The notes below the pieces were generated by a model, which saw only the letters and a list, made by a program, of their open reading frames with translations, ran no database searches and was not told the DNA's origin. Shown piece by piece: positions 9,749 through 22,895 of a stretch of 64,000 bases of DNA. Within the stretch, counting starts at the first letter, position 1, and the number at the start of each line of letters is the position of its first letter. The position numbers and the translations under genes are program-made. Origin of the DNA: Callaeas wilsoni (taxonomy: Eukaryota > Chordata > Aves > Passeriformes > Callaeidae); NCBI GenBank assembly GCA_013398955.1, contig VWPU01001267.1:28473-92472 (forward strand). Reading direction: 5' to 3'.

Positions 9749-12700
9749 GTAAAGAACTGAGATTTTGTGGCATTAAAAAATGCAGTGTTTTAAAGATCGG
9801 AAGACTTATTAAAGGTGTATCCGGAGTCTGTAGGCTTCTTGCCCATATTTCTTCCATACAAGCAATGGCACCCTGACAATGTCCATTCTACCATCCGTGT
9901 ATAAAGGGGCAGACACATCCACTGCTGACTTGTACTTTCACAGAGCTCACCTGCTCTCTGTCGCCTTTGCAGCTCAGTCAGTGTCCACCAGCTGTATTTC
10001 TAACATTGACAGCTCAAGTCAATGCTTGCAGTTAGGTTGGATGGGTGGAAATGTCTCTGTACTCAGACAGGAAGGGACTTTGCAAGAAGTTTATAGAGCA
10101 ACATAATCAGATCAGCAGGGAATAACAGCTGCTGCTGAGGGCACTAGGTTCTCACCATATAAGTTGTGAAGATTTATTCTTGAATGTGGTTCTGGTCTGG
10201 TCCTTCCTACTGAATGTCCATTAGTTGCTGCAGTTCAGTATGTTCATTCCTGAAGCACATCTCTGAGGTTATTTTCATTCTTCATTAGGCTGCCAGAGCA
10301 CAGTGGACAGGGGCAGAGATGGTTCACCTCCAAAACACATTTCAGATTTGCAGAAAAACGCTAACACAGATGCACCCATATGACTCTCAATTCTCTTCCC
10401 TAATATACAACCACATTTGTTCAAAAGGTGGAAGTCTATCCCTCCCAGTGCCTCTTTAATATTATTCCCTCATTGTTTTTCTCTCCTGTTTTTTTCAGAG
10501 CTGTTTGACTATATGAGCATTTGAGCCTTTTTATACACAACTTCCCTCTGTATATTATGTAAGTTTTGTATCTCCTTTCTTTTCTCAATAGCTACATTTG
10601 ACTGCACAGTTATCATCCAACTGCATAATGCTTTGGCAGAACAACTGCTGTGTCCATGCTTCCTGTATTAAATCAGCATTTCTGAGGGTGGAGGCTGGAG
10701 GTTGTAAAAAAGGAGGTTGTATTTAACAGAGGGTGGCACCTATTTAAAATATGTTTTGCAGTTTTTTACTAAGGAGACACAACAGAATTAATCTTCTTTT
10801 TGTTAAGTCTGAGAACAGAGCATGAAAAAAAAAAAGCATTTCATAAATACTTGAACAATAATTTCTTTCATTTTATTATAATTGCTATACAGTCAATGCT
10901 TAAATTTTACAATCCTTAGTCACAAAGGACTTTAAGGTCATGCTGCAGGCAAGACTCGTTCCAAAACAAAAGTGGAAAAGTACATACAGCATTTTCTACT
11001 CATACCCTATGCATTATTTGAATTTCTTCCTGGAAACCTTGGTCAAGTCTCAGTCATTCTGTGCCTGGACATTTGCACTGGGTGGTAAAGTGAGCCAGGT
11101 GCTGTGTTAGCAGCATCCCACTCCTGTATGTCTGTACTGCTGAACACCCAAAGCCATAGGCTACAGCAGCTGATATTCCCTACTCATCTCCAAAAACCTT
11201 GAACTATTTTTTGCAATGTTTTAAGTTTTGTTTTGGAGCTAGAGCTTTTACCTTCTAGGGATTCTGTTCATAAGAATTACAGGTCTGTCCTGATAAGGAC
11301 ATCGCTCAGAACTTTTCTCAGTAATCTGTACAGTTTTGATGGGCCACACTCACTGGCATAGCTATAATTACAGAGGATTTATAAAGGGAAATAGATTTAT
11401 TTGTAGATTTTTTTAAAATTATTTTTATTTTCTAGATTTTCTCCAAAGCATATTTTGTTAAAATGACTCTCCTGCCACTATAGGCCTGAGTGTGTACATT
11501 TCTGTTCCTTGACTGAATGCTTGTAAATTTTCAAACAGAAAAACAGTCATTTCTAAAATTCCTAAATAAGCTTTCAGCTGATGAACTTTCGCTATTTTTC
11601 TAATTAAAAATATATTTGAATACTTTCATTGTCTTTCTGCTTATAAGAAGTCTGAAGACTGTCATTAGCAAAGCACTTACACTACATACTTTATCAAGCA
11701 GCTCTTTTTTTTCTCATAAAGTTCAGCATATTTAGGGCTGTAGAGATGTAAGGTTGGGTTTGTGTGGGTGTCTGGCTATACAGTAACATTGTAGATTGAA
11801 AATATGCATCTCTTCTTTTCTTATATGATAAAACTTAAAAATTCACTGTATGCTTTAAAATATTGCCGGTTGGTTTCCTCAGAGAAATGTTATTCCCAGA
11901 ACTGAAAAAAACAGAAAAGATCCTCCTCACTGGGTAGCTGAAAGCATTCAGAGTGTCAGGAAACACTTGACAGAAGATGAGAGAAGTAAACCTTTGGGAT
12001 GGAAAATATTTATTCTTCATTGTATGGTCAGCACTTTTATTTTGTACTCCATGATGGTCTTACAATGTCATCACATCCACTTTTAAGCCTTCCCTCACCA
12101 TGATCACAGGAGGGAGATTGCAACCCATTCAGACTGTTGCAGCATTTGCCTCGAAAATCACTTTGCCTCTAGCGAGTACAAAATTACAGGAGACCATTAA
12201 GTATTAAAACTCTTGGCTTCATCCAGTGTTTAGCTTTTCTGAGTATGCACATTCATGCAGCAACATTAAGTCTGTCAGGATGCTCACTGAAGATTTTCTG
12301 CCAGTTCTTCAACAAAACATTCTGTTCATAGCAACACATTACCAGCAAGGTTACTATGAGCTGAATAAAGATATGGGCATTTCAGTCTCCAAAACTTGGC
12401 TTAATTATGTCCCAGGAACCTGCAAGGATCTAACAAGAGTCTTTAAAGAGACACACTGACTTGACTGAGTCTTCTCTGACTACAGCAATTCATACCACTG
12501 TCACAGACATCAGACATGTTTTCAGAATCCTTATTTTGCTGTTTCCTTCCAGTGGTAGATGTTCATAGGGAACGACTGGCAAAGAAGAAAATAAAAGGAA
12601 CTGGAGATCTCTGGACTGGAGTTTGGAACACAGTATCCTACTCCAGACCTTCTCCTGACAAGTTCTGAGCCTGATGTACATGCAATGTCGTTAGGGTTTG

Positions 12701-15700
12701 TTCAGGTTCCCAAGGAGAGAAAGAGATATATGGGAAAGGCTAATTTTTGCAGGAAGGGAAAAGAGACTTATGGAGGCACAGTATCTTTCCACCTGTGGCT
12801 TGATGGCAGATAATAACAATTTTTGACAAGAAAACCAAGCACTTGTATATACGATTATTTAGAAGTGTTTAATAGGAGCAGTAATGGGGAAGGTTACAAC
12901 TGTCTATTAGCACAGTTTAGCCACTAGACAGTCTTGTTCTTGTGCTTCTCAGACAAGAACTGTGTGGCTGTGTGCCCTATCATTATCAGCCTAAACTAAA
13001 AGTGCAGTTTTCTATAATATCAGAGAGGGGTTCCAGATATCAAAGACTATAAAACAGTACCCAAAATTCTTAGTTCATTTTGGTTTTATTGCTAATTTGT
13101 CTACATATAGGAAGTTTTTCCAAATTAAAATATCAGTTACAGTAAGACTTGGCTTTTCACAGGAGAAAAATCCTTAACAAGGCAGTAAATGGTGAATAAC
13201 CCAGTGACTGATTTCAATGTAGCCCATGGACATATGACATTAGTAAAGATAATATTCTTTAAAAAGAACAGCCTGTTTTAGCTTCTAATCTGGTAAGGGC
13301 ATCTGCCCACGCTGAGCTCATAGCAAGAATATGGCTATAGAGAAGAGTGACTCAGTTTGCATTCAAAAGGAATGGACCCCATCAGCACAAGATAAAAGGA
13401 AGTTGTGTGCCTCACCCTCCTAAGCCCCTTTGAATATGCCAGTCACTGTTTTATTCTGCCAGATGGGTTGATGACAAGTAGCAATCAGAAACTCTCTGGT
13501 TCAGTGCTATTAAAATCATTACTGAAGAAATTTGGAAAAAAGGCATCAGCATTCTTTCATTGCATTAAAATATTCTGTCTTTTATGAGCTGAGTCATAAC
13601 AAGCTGAGACATATTTACTACTTAGACAATTTTTAAACATTATAGAGTACTTGCTCAGAATATTACTTCCATGAGCAAGACAATTGACATTTTCAACTTT
13701 AATATGAATAAACTCCAACATTAGTACTGCAACAATGCAAATGACTGCAGTACCTCTTCCATTAATACTGCTCAACCAGGAAATTACTTTAAATTATGGT
13801 AGCTGGCAGTTATGTGGCTTGTATTTATGACTTCCCAGCAAATGCAGCTCAGAGTGGAAAGGCATATTTTACAGCTATAAGAGTGAAACTTCCTTACTCT
13901 TAGAGTTTATTTGTTTGTTTAAAATAGATGAGATGCTATATCCCTCCTACTGAATTTCACCACAAGACCTGTCAGGAGACCATCTGAATTCTTTTTTCCT
14001 ATCCTATATCAGGATCCTTCTGGATTAGATTTATTGTTGCCCTCCCTCAATCACTCCAACCCACAGCAGTCTTCTCTCTGTTGATGAGGGCTAAAAATAG
14101 TTCCCTCCCGAGCCCAGCTCAGTAACTGTAATATCCAAACAAACAGAGAAGGCAGATGTGCTAGCTGGTAGCTGAATGTTTTCTTTCACCACTTCCAGCC
14201 AAGAAATAAGGCCTCAGTGCTGGGCTCAGAATAAGGACTTAAATCTGAAAAACTGGTGCTCATTGTGTATGGTAAGATGCTTTTGAACCGTGGAAACAAA
14301 GTCAATTACAAACAAACAGGCAACTCTAGCACAATTAATTCACATTGGTGCAGGGACAAGTGAACCCCTCAAAATAAATAGATTAAAGGGTATGTCAGCT
14401 CATTGAATAATCAGTTGAAGTAACAATAGTAGCAATGCAAAGTTATTTAAAATCTGCAGGCATCTTTTCTGAGTTTGAAATATACATTTTGAAATATTTT
14501 TTTATTTCTTTATTCATTATTGCCTGCCATAGTGTGCGAAGAGAGGCAGCAGTCTCTTAATCTGTGAGTGATCCTATGGCAAACTGGAACTGGGTTATCT
14601 GGTAAAGAGGGCTGCAAGATGTATGTGAAGCCAACTGTATGTGGGTTTTCTTCCCTCTATTTCTTCTACTAATCAATAAAATCTCTTTAAAGTGAAAAAG
14701 TTCTTCCCAATAATGCAAAATAAATTATATTATTTCTATGTTTTACACTCTTAAATGCTTTGCAGTTAGTCTCTGTGCCAGGATTCTACTTCACTGGATC
14801 ATAGCATGTATAACACAATTAGATATGGACAGAGCATCCCAAATGAAAGCACAGTCAAGCATCTGCCCACACACAGACATGTTAGAGTTCTTTGGACAAA
14901 ATGTGCAGGGGTTGATGCAACCCCAATGACTCTGCTTTGGACATCTTATTCAGACTTTGCTAACAACAATGGTTTTTGCCTAGGACCCAGCTTCAGCGTC
15001 CAGCAAATCTAAACATCAACACTGCATTTGTGTTTGTTCATACTTGAAGCCAGGTGTATGTAAATGGTGTTTACGTAACCTACATGACATCTGCTATCAT
15101 TCAAAATGGTCCCATGCAGAAGGATGAGACACTGTCCAAGAGATCCAACATGCAGAATGATTACACTTGGCAATATGAAGAATAACTCAATTTAGTTCAA
15201 CTCATTCTTTTAGAAATCCTTTTGTATGGACAGCAAAGGGAGGCAGACTACACAGAATCAAGGCTCTACATGGAGGTACAACAGAGACAAGGGGGACACG
15301 GAACTCCCTAAATGTGTCCATGTGAATAAATTAAATTGTATTTGGGAATTTGACCTTCTGTGGTAGTAAACTGTTAAAATATTCCCCAGCACAGGTTTGG
15401 AACATTCCAGCTACAATAACTCCCTGAAATTTTCTGATTTCATTTAGCTGCTGTAACTAGCCAGTGACAATTGCTAATAAACCATTTGTCTGCTTTCTTC
15501 TGGAAGGGAAGCATGTTTACTAGCAGTTTGCCCTGGTACCTAGAACATTCCCAGACATGTTTAATTTACTTCCATAGCCACAGATCCTGTATTCATTACT
15601 TCATTTTACGTGAATCTTTTCTATATCTTGAATTAGGATACAAAGATGGTTGGGAGTACAATAGGATTCGGGATTCCAGAGTAGTTTACTGCCTCAAAAA

Positions 15701-18700
15701 GAGCAGAGGTCTCTGAGGCTGATCAAGCTGTTGTGGGAGATAAGTTAAGAACAGGTTGCTGGGTAGCAAAGGGTTGGTGGTACAAGAACTGGTTTTGAAT
15801 CCATGTCCCCAAGATAAATTTCATGATCACACCTCAGGCAAAGAAACTTTCTTCAAGGGCTGCTTGCTGTCTACCTTTTGGCTGCTTTTTTCCTGCTTTC
15901 CTCTTTCCTTGGGAACATAGCCAGGGATTTGGTCATGCTGCTAAAATGATAGGCTAGCCCTGCTAGCCCTGGTCCAGACCTGACAACCTGGACCTTTGTT
16001 CTCTGCCCTGCTCCTGTGGTTTTGCTTAGGCTTTGCTAAAAATTATGCCTTGTACTCATAGAAACCTGAAGATCCATGCCATCCCTTTCCTCTCACCTCC
16101 CATCATCCTTGAAAATTACCACTATCACTACAGAAATCACATGCATATACACACAGAAGAACAAATCACTTCTTCCTAATCAGAATTGCTTGAATAAAAA
16201 TGGATAAAAAAGCCAGTAAAATTAAGTGAGTTGTAGTAGTTTGCAGCTTACACGTGTGTCTGATACTTAATCAAATTGTCATTGATTGTGTGTAGGATTT
16301 CTGCTAACACTTCAAAAGCTGGAAAACTGGGACTGATCTTTAACCTGAAATGGTACAGAAACCTCCTCCAGATGCTTGTTCTTAAGATGGAAGGATTATC
16401 TTTTGGGCGTCCGTAGATAGCTGCTTTTACCCTGAAGAAGAGAGAGAGAATTCAAAAAGCCAAACATTGCTATAATTATTGTAGACGGAAATGGCATCCC
16501 TGGAGTATTGTCAAAAGAGGGCAGACAACGGGATCTTCAGAAGGACACTAATAGCACTGCCACGACTGACACAAAGGATGACCTCCTGAGGATGAAAACA
16601 ACTATCACGTGCAGATTCAGCAGTGCCCATCTGAAATGTGGTTATGCAACTTGGCATTGAGTGGCTCAAATCTAAAATGCCAGATGATCCAGGAATGGTT
16701 GGACATGGTGTTAATAAGCACAGAGCCATGAGCCAAGGACTCTGCCTGTGGACAGCCACTCTGTCCTTTGCCACTGGAGATCTGCTCCCACCTGCTCTTC
16801 ATCACGCTGACCCTAAAATCATTATCTGTTCTGACAAGGCTGTGCCTATGGGTGTTGCCTATTCTGTTTCAGACAAAATGAGACAATGAGGCAGTTTATC
16901 TTAAACCATATAGACACTACTGCTTAATCTTTTTTAACCCAGCACATTTTAAGTGCAACAAGTCACAGTAGGTTTATTTTGAAATTCCTGATAGAAAACT
17001 GAGCTGACTGACAGACCTGCACACCATCCTGCTCCCCTGTTACTCCACTGGTGTCCTTTGCCAGGGAGACAGACAGAGCTCGCCAGACGCTGTAACACCA
17101 CAAGTCCCTCCAAGGAGAAACATCGGATGTGTGTGCCCACAGCCCTTAGGATACATATTGGTAAAATTTCTTCCCAGGGTGACACTAACCTGTAGACTAG
17201 ACTAAGCCTATTGTTACTCAGGAAAAGAAGAACAACAAAATTCTCAGAAATTCCAGTCTCTACCTTCAATCGTCTTTGAAAAAAAATCTGTCTAGTGACA
17301 TTACTGCTCAGAATACAGCTACTTTAAAACATCCTCAACTGTTTCTGAGAAAATGTCAATTTCCCCTACATCTGTTGCTTCTAATATACACACCATAAGA
17401 CTTTTTTGTATCACAGTAAGTTTATCTGAGCTATCTGGAGCATAGAAAAAATGCAAATAATTTTCTAGCATTGTTGTTTTATGAAGTTATTCAGAGGATA
17501 GGAAAAAAAATAAAAGCTGCCTTGTAGACAAAGAGGATGGGAAGGAATTTATCCTCCTGCTTCTCTATTATATAACCAATTCCTATTCTTAAGTGCACAA
17601 ATAAAATAAGAGTAAATTGAAATAAATCAAATCAATTCCCTCTCACAGTTTCCAGCTCTATATTATGTCTTGGCTGTAATAATATACATTATCATTAATG
17701 GCTTTCACTTTACAGTGCTGGAAGTCAGATTTGTTATTGTCATCTTCATTCCTTGACCTTTACTATCGGCATTGCTCACATGAAAGTATTAGTCTGCTGT
17801 CACACTTCAAGAAACCATGTAATAAGGTCAACTATGCATCACTCTAAGTCATCTAAGGTTATTCTACCATATTTGCTTTGTGACAAATGTGTAAGATCAC
17901 TGCAATTATCTGCAACGATAGTTAGACTTCATGCTATATACAATTCAGATTTCAATTATATTAGAAAATACTAATGCCAGAGGACTAGGTTAACATTTTG
18001 TCACCATGAATCCAATGTCCATTTAACTGAGATGCAACAATGGACAACTTCAATTTCTGAACTGAATACTTATATTCTGGAGAAATGTATAAGTGAAAAA
18101 ATATTGTGCTCTACCCTCCAATTAAAAGTGTTTATCTGCTTTTTGGTTTTGATATTCATTAGGATTTTCAGGGTTTGGGGGAGTAATGAAGGTTAGGTTT
18201 CATATAAGAGTTCAGAATTGAGAAAACAATTTTACTGCTGAACATTTAAACTCCTACAGAGATTTATGGGATCTTGCAGTATATCAAAGAAATCTGCATT
18301 AAGAGTATGCTTTTCCTCATATTAAGGAAGACGGCAGGAGAAAAATGCTCTGTTCAGCAGCCACTGCCATAAAATGATATAAATGCAATTACATTACCAA
18401 GGGATCTCATTTTGACAACCCAAGAGGGCAACTACATTTTCTGCTTACAATATATGAAAGATCCCAAGCACTTGAGTCTTCTCAGTTTTTTGAGCTCTGA
18501 TTGTTATTCCTTATACTGAGGATGGAGGATGCTTTTGTTCTGTGGCTGAAAAGGAAAAAGGAAGACACATTTGCAATGGCAGTGGATGAGTGGAAAGGCC
18601 TCTCTTGGGACCATCAGGAAACTGGCTGGACATTTACATAACCAGAAGAGGTGCAATGCCATATAGATAGTTGGTATCTCTGCTTTGCAAATCAGAATGC

Positions 18701-21700
18701 ACAGTAGCTTCAGCTCTTGCTACTAGTCCTAAATAAAATGGCCAGGCCATTGGATCACTAATTATCAACAACACAGGCAAAGGTCAAAAATCACTTGGTT
18801 GAAAGAACAACTTATGGCAAAAGAGACTTAAAACATATTGCATGGGTTTTTTTTCCCCTTCTCTGATCTTGAAGTTCTGAGAAAGTCAAATAGCAATTCA
18901 CTAGTCAATTGCCTGGTCAGGGATTGCCTAGTTATTTATGTTTTATAGCAGCTGGAGTTATAAACTACTAGAAATGGTATTCTGAGATTGCCTATGCATG
19001 TACATATCGCAGAGTCAGAAAAAGCACAAAATTCCTTTCTTGTTCAGCTATAATAAAAAGAGAAAATCAAGCAGCTTATGCAGTTCTTACATCCACATTA
19101 ACATAAAAAATTTTTCAAAGGAGAGAATTGTCAGGAAAGAGCAATAAAATTAGATGTGAATTTACTAAGAAAGATTCTAAAAATTTAGTCTTGCCCAGAA
19201 ACAGTGTAATAGACACATAGTGGCAGACTGAATATACCGGGTGTAATATATATTATTTAGGGTTTATAGGATAAAATTAACAGTGGTTAATAGAATTACC
19301 ATCAGGAAAGGAAACAGGAAGATCAACCCATGCTGTGTGGGCATTTTAGGAATGGAATCACTGGCACTTTTATGTCAGTCCCAGTAACAGATCAGTGTAT
19401 TGAGCCCTTAGGAGCATTCTCAGAAAGCTTGATATGTTCTGCCATGGAGAGCAGTCAGTTCAATGGCAGGAAAAAGCAACTGATTTTCTACCTCTGATTT
19501 TTATGCCTGTTAACTTTCTTTCCAGTCCTGCTGTGGAAAGAACTCTTGGTAATAAAAGGCATTCAGTATAAAACATAAATTGCTATAAAATTACTTATAG
19601 ATTTTGTAGAAGAGAAAAGGTAATTATTTTCTTCCCTGGAAATAATTAATCGAGCTTTCTGTAGTGAAAAGGTTTGAAAGCACATAAAGCACACATTTTT
19701 ACAGAAAATGTAAGTTTTCTCTGAAGAAATGGGAACTATTACACATTTATTAATGTTTATATTGTCATTATTTATTTTGGCTTTCATAATGATGCCTTAT
19801 TTTAGGATAGGAAACTACCTCTGTTTCTGTTTCGTGCATTACTTGTGCATAGCAGCTGATCTTCTGCTAAATGAGCAAAAAGTGTTTTTAAAAGTGTACT
19901 AACATTTCTGTCTCCTTCCTATTGACCCAGTGCTTTCATTTTTTAACCCAGTTCACTGCAGAGAGCTTAGACACTTTCATTTTTCCAACAAGCATCTCTC
20001 TCACCCATATGTATACTGCCTACTACCTAGTGAATTAAGAAACCAGCAGGTAATAGGACACATTCTTCATTAGGATCCTGAGCAATTCTTGTGCACCTCC
20101 CATTCCTGAGTCAGAAAGAATGATACATACATGATATGGGGCTGATATGGGGTTGCTAGGCAGCTGCAAACACCTGTGCTAGGTCTCTTACTTGCATGCC
20201 CAGGCTGTACAAAAAAAAGCTGTGGGACTCCTGATGAGCTGTTATCATTCAACCCATGAAAAACAATGTAGTCAGGCAACTGCATAGTATTAACATTATT
20301 TATTCATGTCTAGATTTCCCAGCTAAAAGCCAGGCTCCAATCTGCCAATTGTTATGTACACACCATGGTAAAATAATATCTGTACTGAGGAGTCTATAAA
20401 CAAGGCATACCAAAAATAGCAAGAAAAGAAGAGGCACATGCAGGAGTAAATTGCTTTTGTCTAAAGAGCAAAGCCAAGAAGACTGGGAAGTAGGTCAGTA
20501 CTGTGGTTAATAGGTAATCCTCTAAAATATAACTCACCTCCATTAAAACTTATTTTCTTTTTTTTTTAATATGCCATAATTAATTTAATAAAATTACTTA
20601 GAAATGAGACTTATTTGCAGTTATGTGCTTAGTCATGGCATTATACTTATCAAAAGACTATAAGGCCCACATGTCAAAATTTATGTTATTTAGTTCTAAA
20701 CATAAACATACATCTTCACATATTCAAATTCTTGATTACAGTAAGTTTTTATCAGAGGGCATACCATTCTGTCTACATAAATCTGCTGCCAAGTAATCTC
20801 AATGGGTATTTTACATAGTTAATACTGTATGAATTTGACGTGCATAGATTAATGCAACTTCATATTACTTTACATTAAGACATCTAACCTAACTCATTCT
20901 TTGTTTCCCTGGGGAACACAATCAAATTCTGCATACAGCAGCCCAGCTCATGTCTACTGGACGTACTGATTCAGTATTCAAGGGATAGTATTTAATGTGT
21001 TTCCGCTAGCACTACTCAACTTGAGTAAATACAATATACAACTTTGAGCTGACAACACTGGTCTCAGCAGAAGATATGTGCAGTCTTATAGATCATTTAA
21101 ATACAAACAGGCTGGATTTTCTCATCCCACAGCATGTCTGTGTCCCGAGGGAAACTTCTCTTACAGTCCAGTTTCATGACCTGTTTAAGACAGTAAGATA
21201 CAGTGCCGTGACTGAAAAGGGCCATCCCACCCTTTTCTTACCACCAGCCTGCTCAGTTTCATGACACCATGTATCCCCTTGGGCTGCAGTAAGCATTAGT
21301 GCAGCTGCACTCAAAACTAGTCGGGAACTGGTGTCAGTTCTAAAAAAACCCAGCACAATGAAAATTAGTTGGATTCCAGGGACTGAAATGAGAAACTGCA
21401 TGAGATCAGAAATGGATGGAACTGTCCCTTTTGGTGGATGATCATCCATAATTTAAACATGTTTACAGTCTTGGCTTGTTTTTGCCTCAAAATGTGTTCA
21501 TTTTTTTATAAGTGTTTTTTATTTTGTCTATAGATCTAGTATCTCAGGTTATCTGTTCCTCAAAGCACTCTTCCTAGCCCATCTCATAAATCCATTCATA
21601 AGTCTGTTCACAAATTATTGGACAAAAGAAAACTATGGAACATGGCCTATCGTAAGGTGCTTGTCTACCAGCCACATGGGACGCCCAACTGTAGGGCTTC

Positions 21701-22339
21701 TCAGACTTCATGACTGCACTTTTTCAGAGTGTCTTACATCAAAAGCCTCAAGTTACATGGTGGTCAGAGCCTTCTGTTTTTGTACGTCCAGGATTTTGTA
21801 TTCATTCTATGTACTCCAATCTGCAGTTGACCTACGCATTCTACTCAAGGACTATTTCACTTTTGGTAATAGAGCATTTTCTCAGCTTATCAAGGGAGGA
21901 TGTAGAACTTACTAGCCACCAAGCTGATTAGTGCTAAAAATGTTTTCTTTGTGTAATAAAAGTTCCTGTAGAGTACATTGGAAGTAACTCTACCCTGCAG
22001 CACTACTAGGTGTGTCCTGTCCTGACACTGCCGTTTCTCCTGCCTGCCTGCTATGAGCTCTTCATCTTTTCAGAGCTCCCAGCTCTGACTTCCAGGACTG
22101 CCCAATCTTCTTTGCAGCCTCTCCTGTCCCCTGGTTATTGGCTATGATTCTTCATAAACTTGAATTGACTTTACTTCTCTCCAAGTTATAAACTTCAGAG
22201 CATTTTTTTTTCAACAGGATACTCCAGAGGAAATCTTATCTCTTTAAGACTTGAAGAAGATGAAGTCTCATGCTTTTTATGATGGTTGAACTAAAGCTTA
22301 GAACAGCAATTTATAATTAATTGTAAAAATGTGTTGTCC
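9749..22339. other. Long gene-poor AT-rich interval
   Basis: In this interval of about 12.6 kb I recognise no exon, RNA gene or interspersed repeat. Open frames are short (mostly 60-106 codons), overlap on both strands and lack known motifs. Minor structure includes a 10-bp direct repeat, TGATATGGGG (20132-20141 and 20143-20152), and small A or T runs. It may be intergenic or one large intron. Diverged ancient repeats could be missed by eye. Confidence 0.55.
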
Positions 22340-22895
22340 TTTCATGGTGTGTTGACATTGGCTGTCTGTCAGGTGCCACTAAGCCACTCTCTCAGTCCCT
22401 CTCCTCAGCAAGACAGGGAGAGAAAATAAGATGAAAAACTCATGGGCTGAGATGAAGGCAGCTTAATATAGAAAAGCAAAGACCATATAGAAGAAAAGAA
22501 AAGCAAAGAGGTTTATTCTCTACTTCCATCAGAAAGTGATGTCCAGCCCCTTTCTGGGTAGTAGTGCCTCAGTACACACAGTGGTGGCTTCAGATGACAA
22601 GCCCCTGAATAAAAGACACACCTCCCTCCACTCCTCCTCCTTTCTTTTGGATTTTATCGCTGAGTATGATGCCATATGGGATGGAATATCCCTTGTGTCA
22701 GTTTGGGCCAGCTGGCTTTCCCTATGTCCCTTCCCAAACTCTTGCCCATCCCCAGCCTACTGGCCCTTGGAGTAGAATTGCACAGCAGCAGCCAAAACAC
22801 TGGAGTATTATCAACACTGTTCTAGCTACAACCATAAAGCACAGCACTGTGAGGGCTGCTGTGGGAAGAGGTAAGTAGTTCCATCACAGCGCACC
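22340..22895 (+). mobile_element. Solo LTR, second copy of the same broad LTR group
   Basis: The order of landmarks matches known neoavian LTRs. They are GTTGACATTGGCTG near the 5' end, a CCTCAGCAAGACAGGGAGAGAAAATAAGATG block (22403-22433), a purine-rich segment, a GTATGATGCCATATGGGATGG block (about 22666), a C-rich segment with CCAGCCTACTGG (22751-22762), and a 3' end with TATTATCAACACTG and ACAGCACTGTGAGGGCTGCTGTGG. It has the same orientation as the LTR at 9164 and a related but clearly distinct sequence. No viral coding region flanks it. Ends are approximate and no clear target-site duplication is visible. Confidence 0.8.

Noticed and set aside
9526..9876. 116-codon plus-strand frame
   Set aside because: It starts within the solo LTR and runs into its flank. 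It is an accidental frame through non-coding retroviral DNA.
14091..14100. Perfect MEF2-type motif CTAAAAATAG
   Set aside because: A motif of this degeneracy is expected about twice by chance in 64 kb of AT-rich DNA. There is no clustering with other sites.
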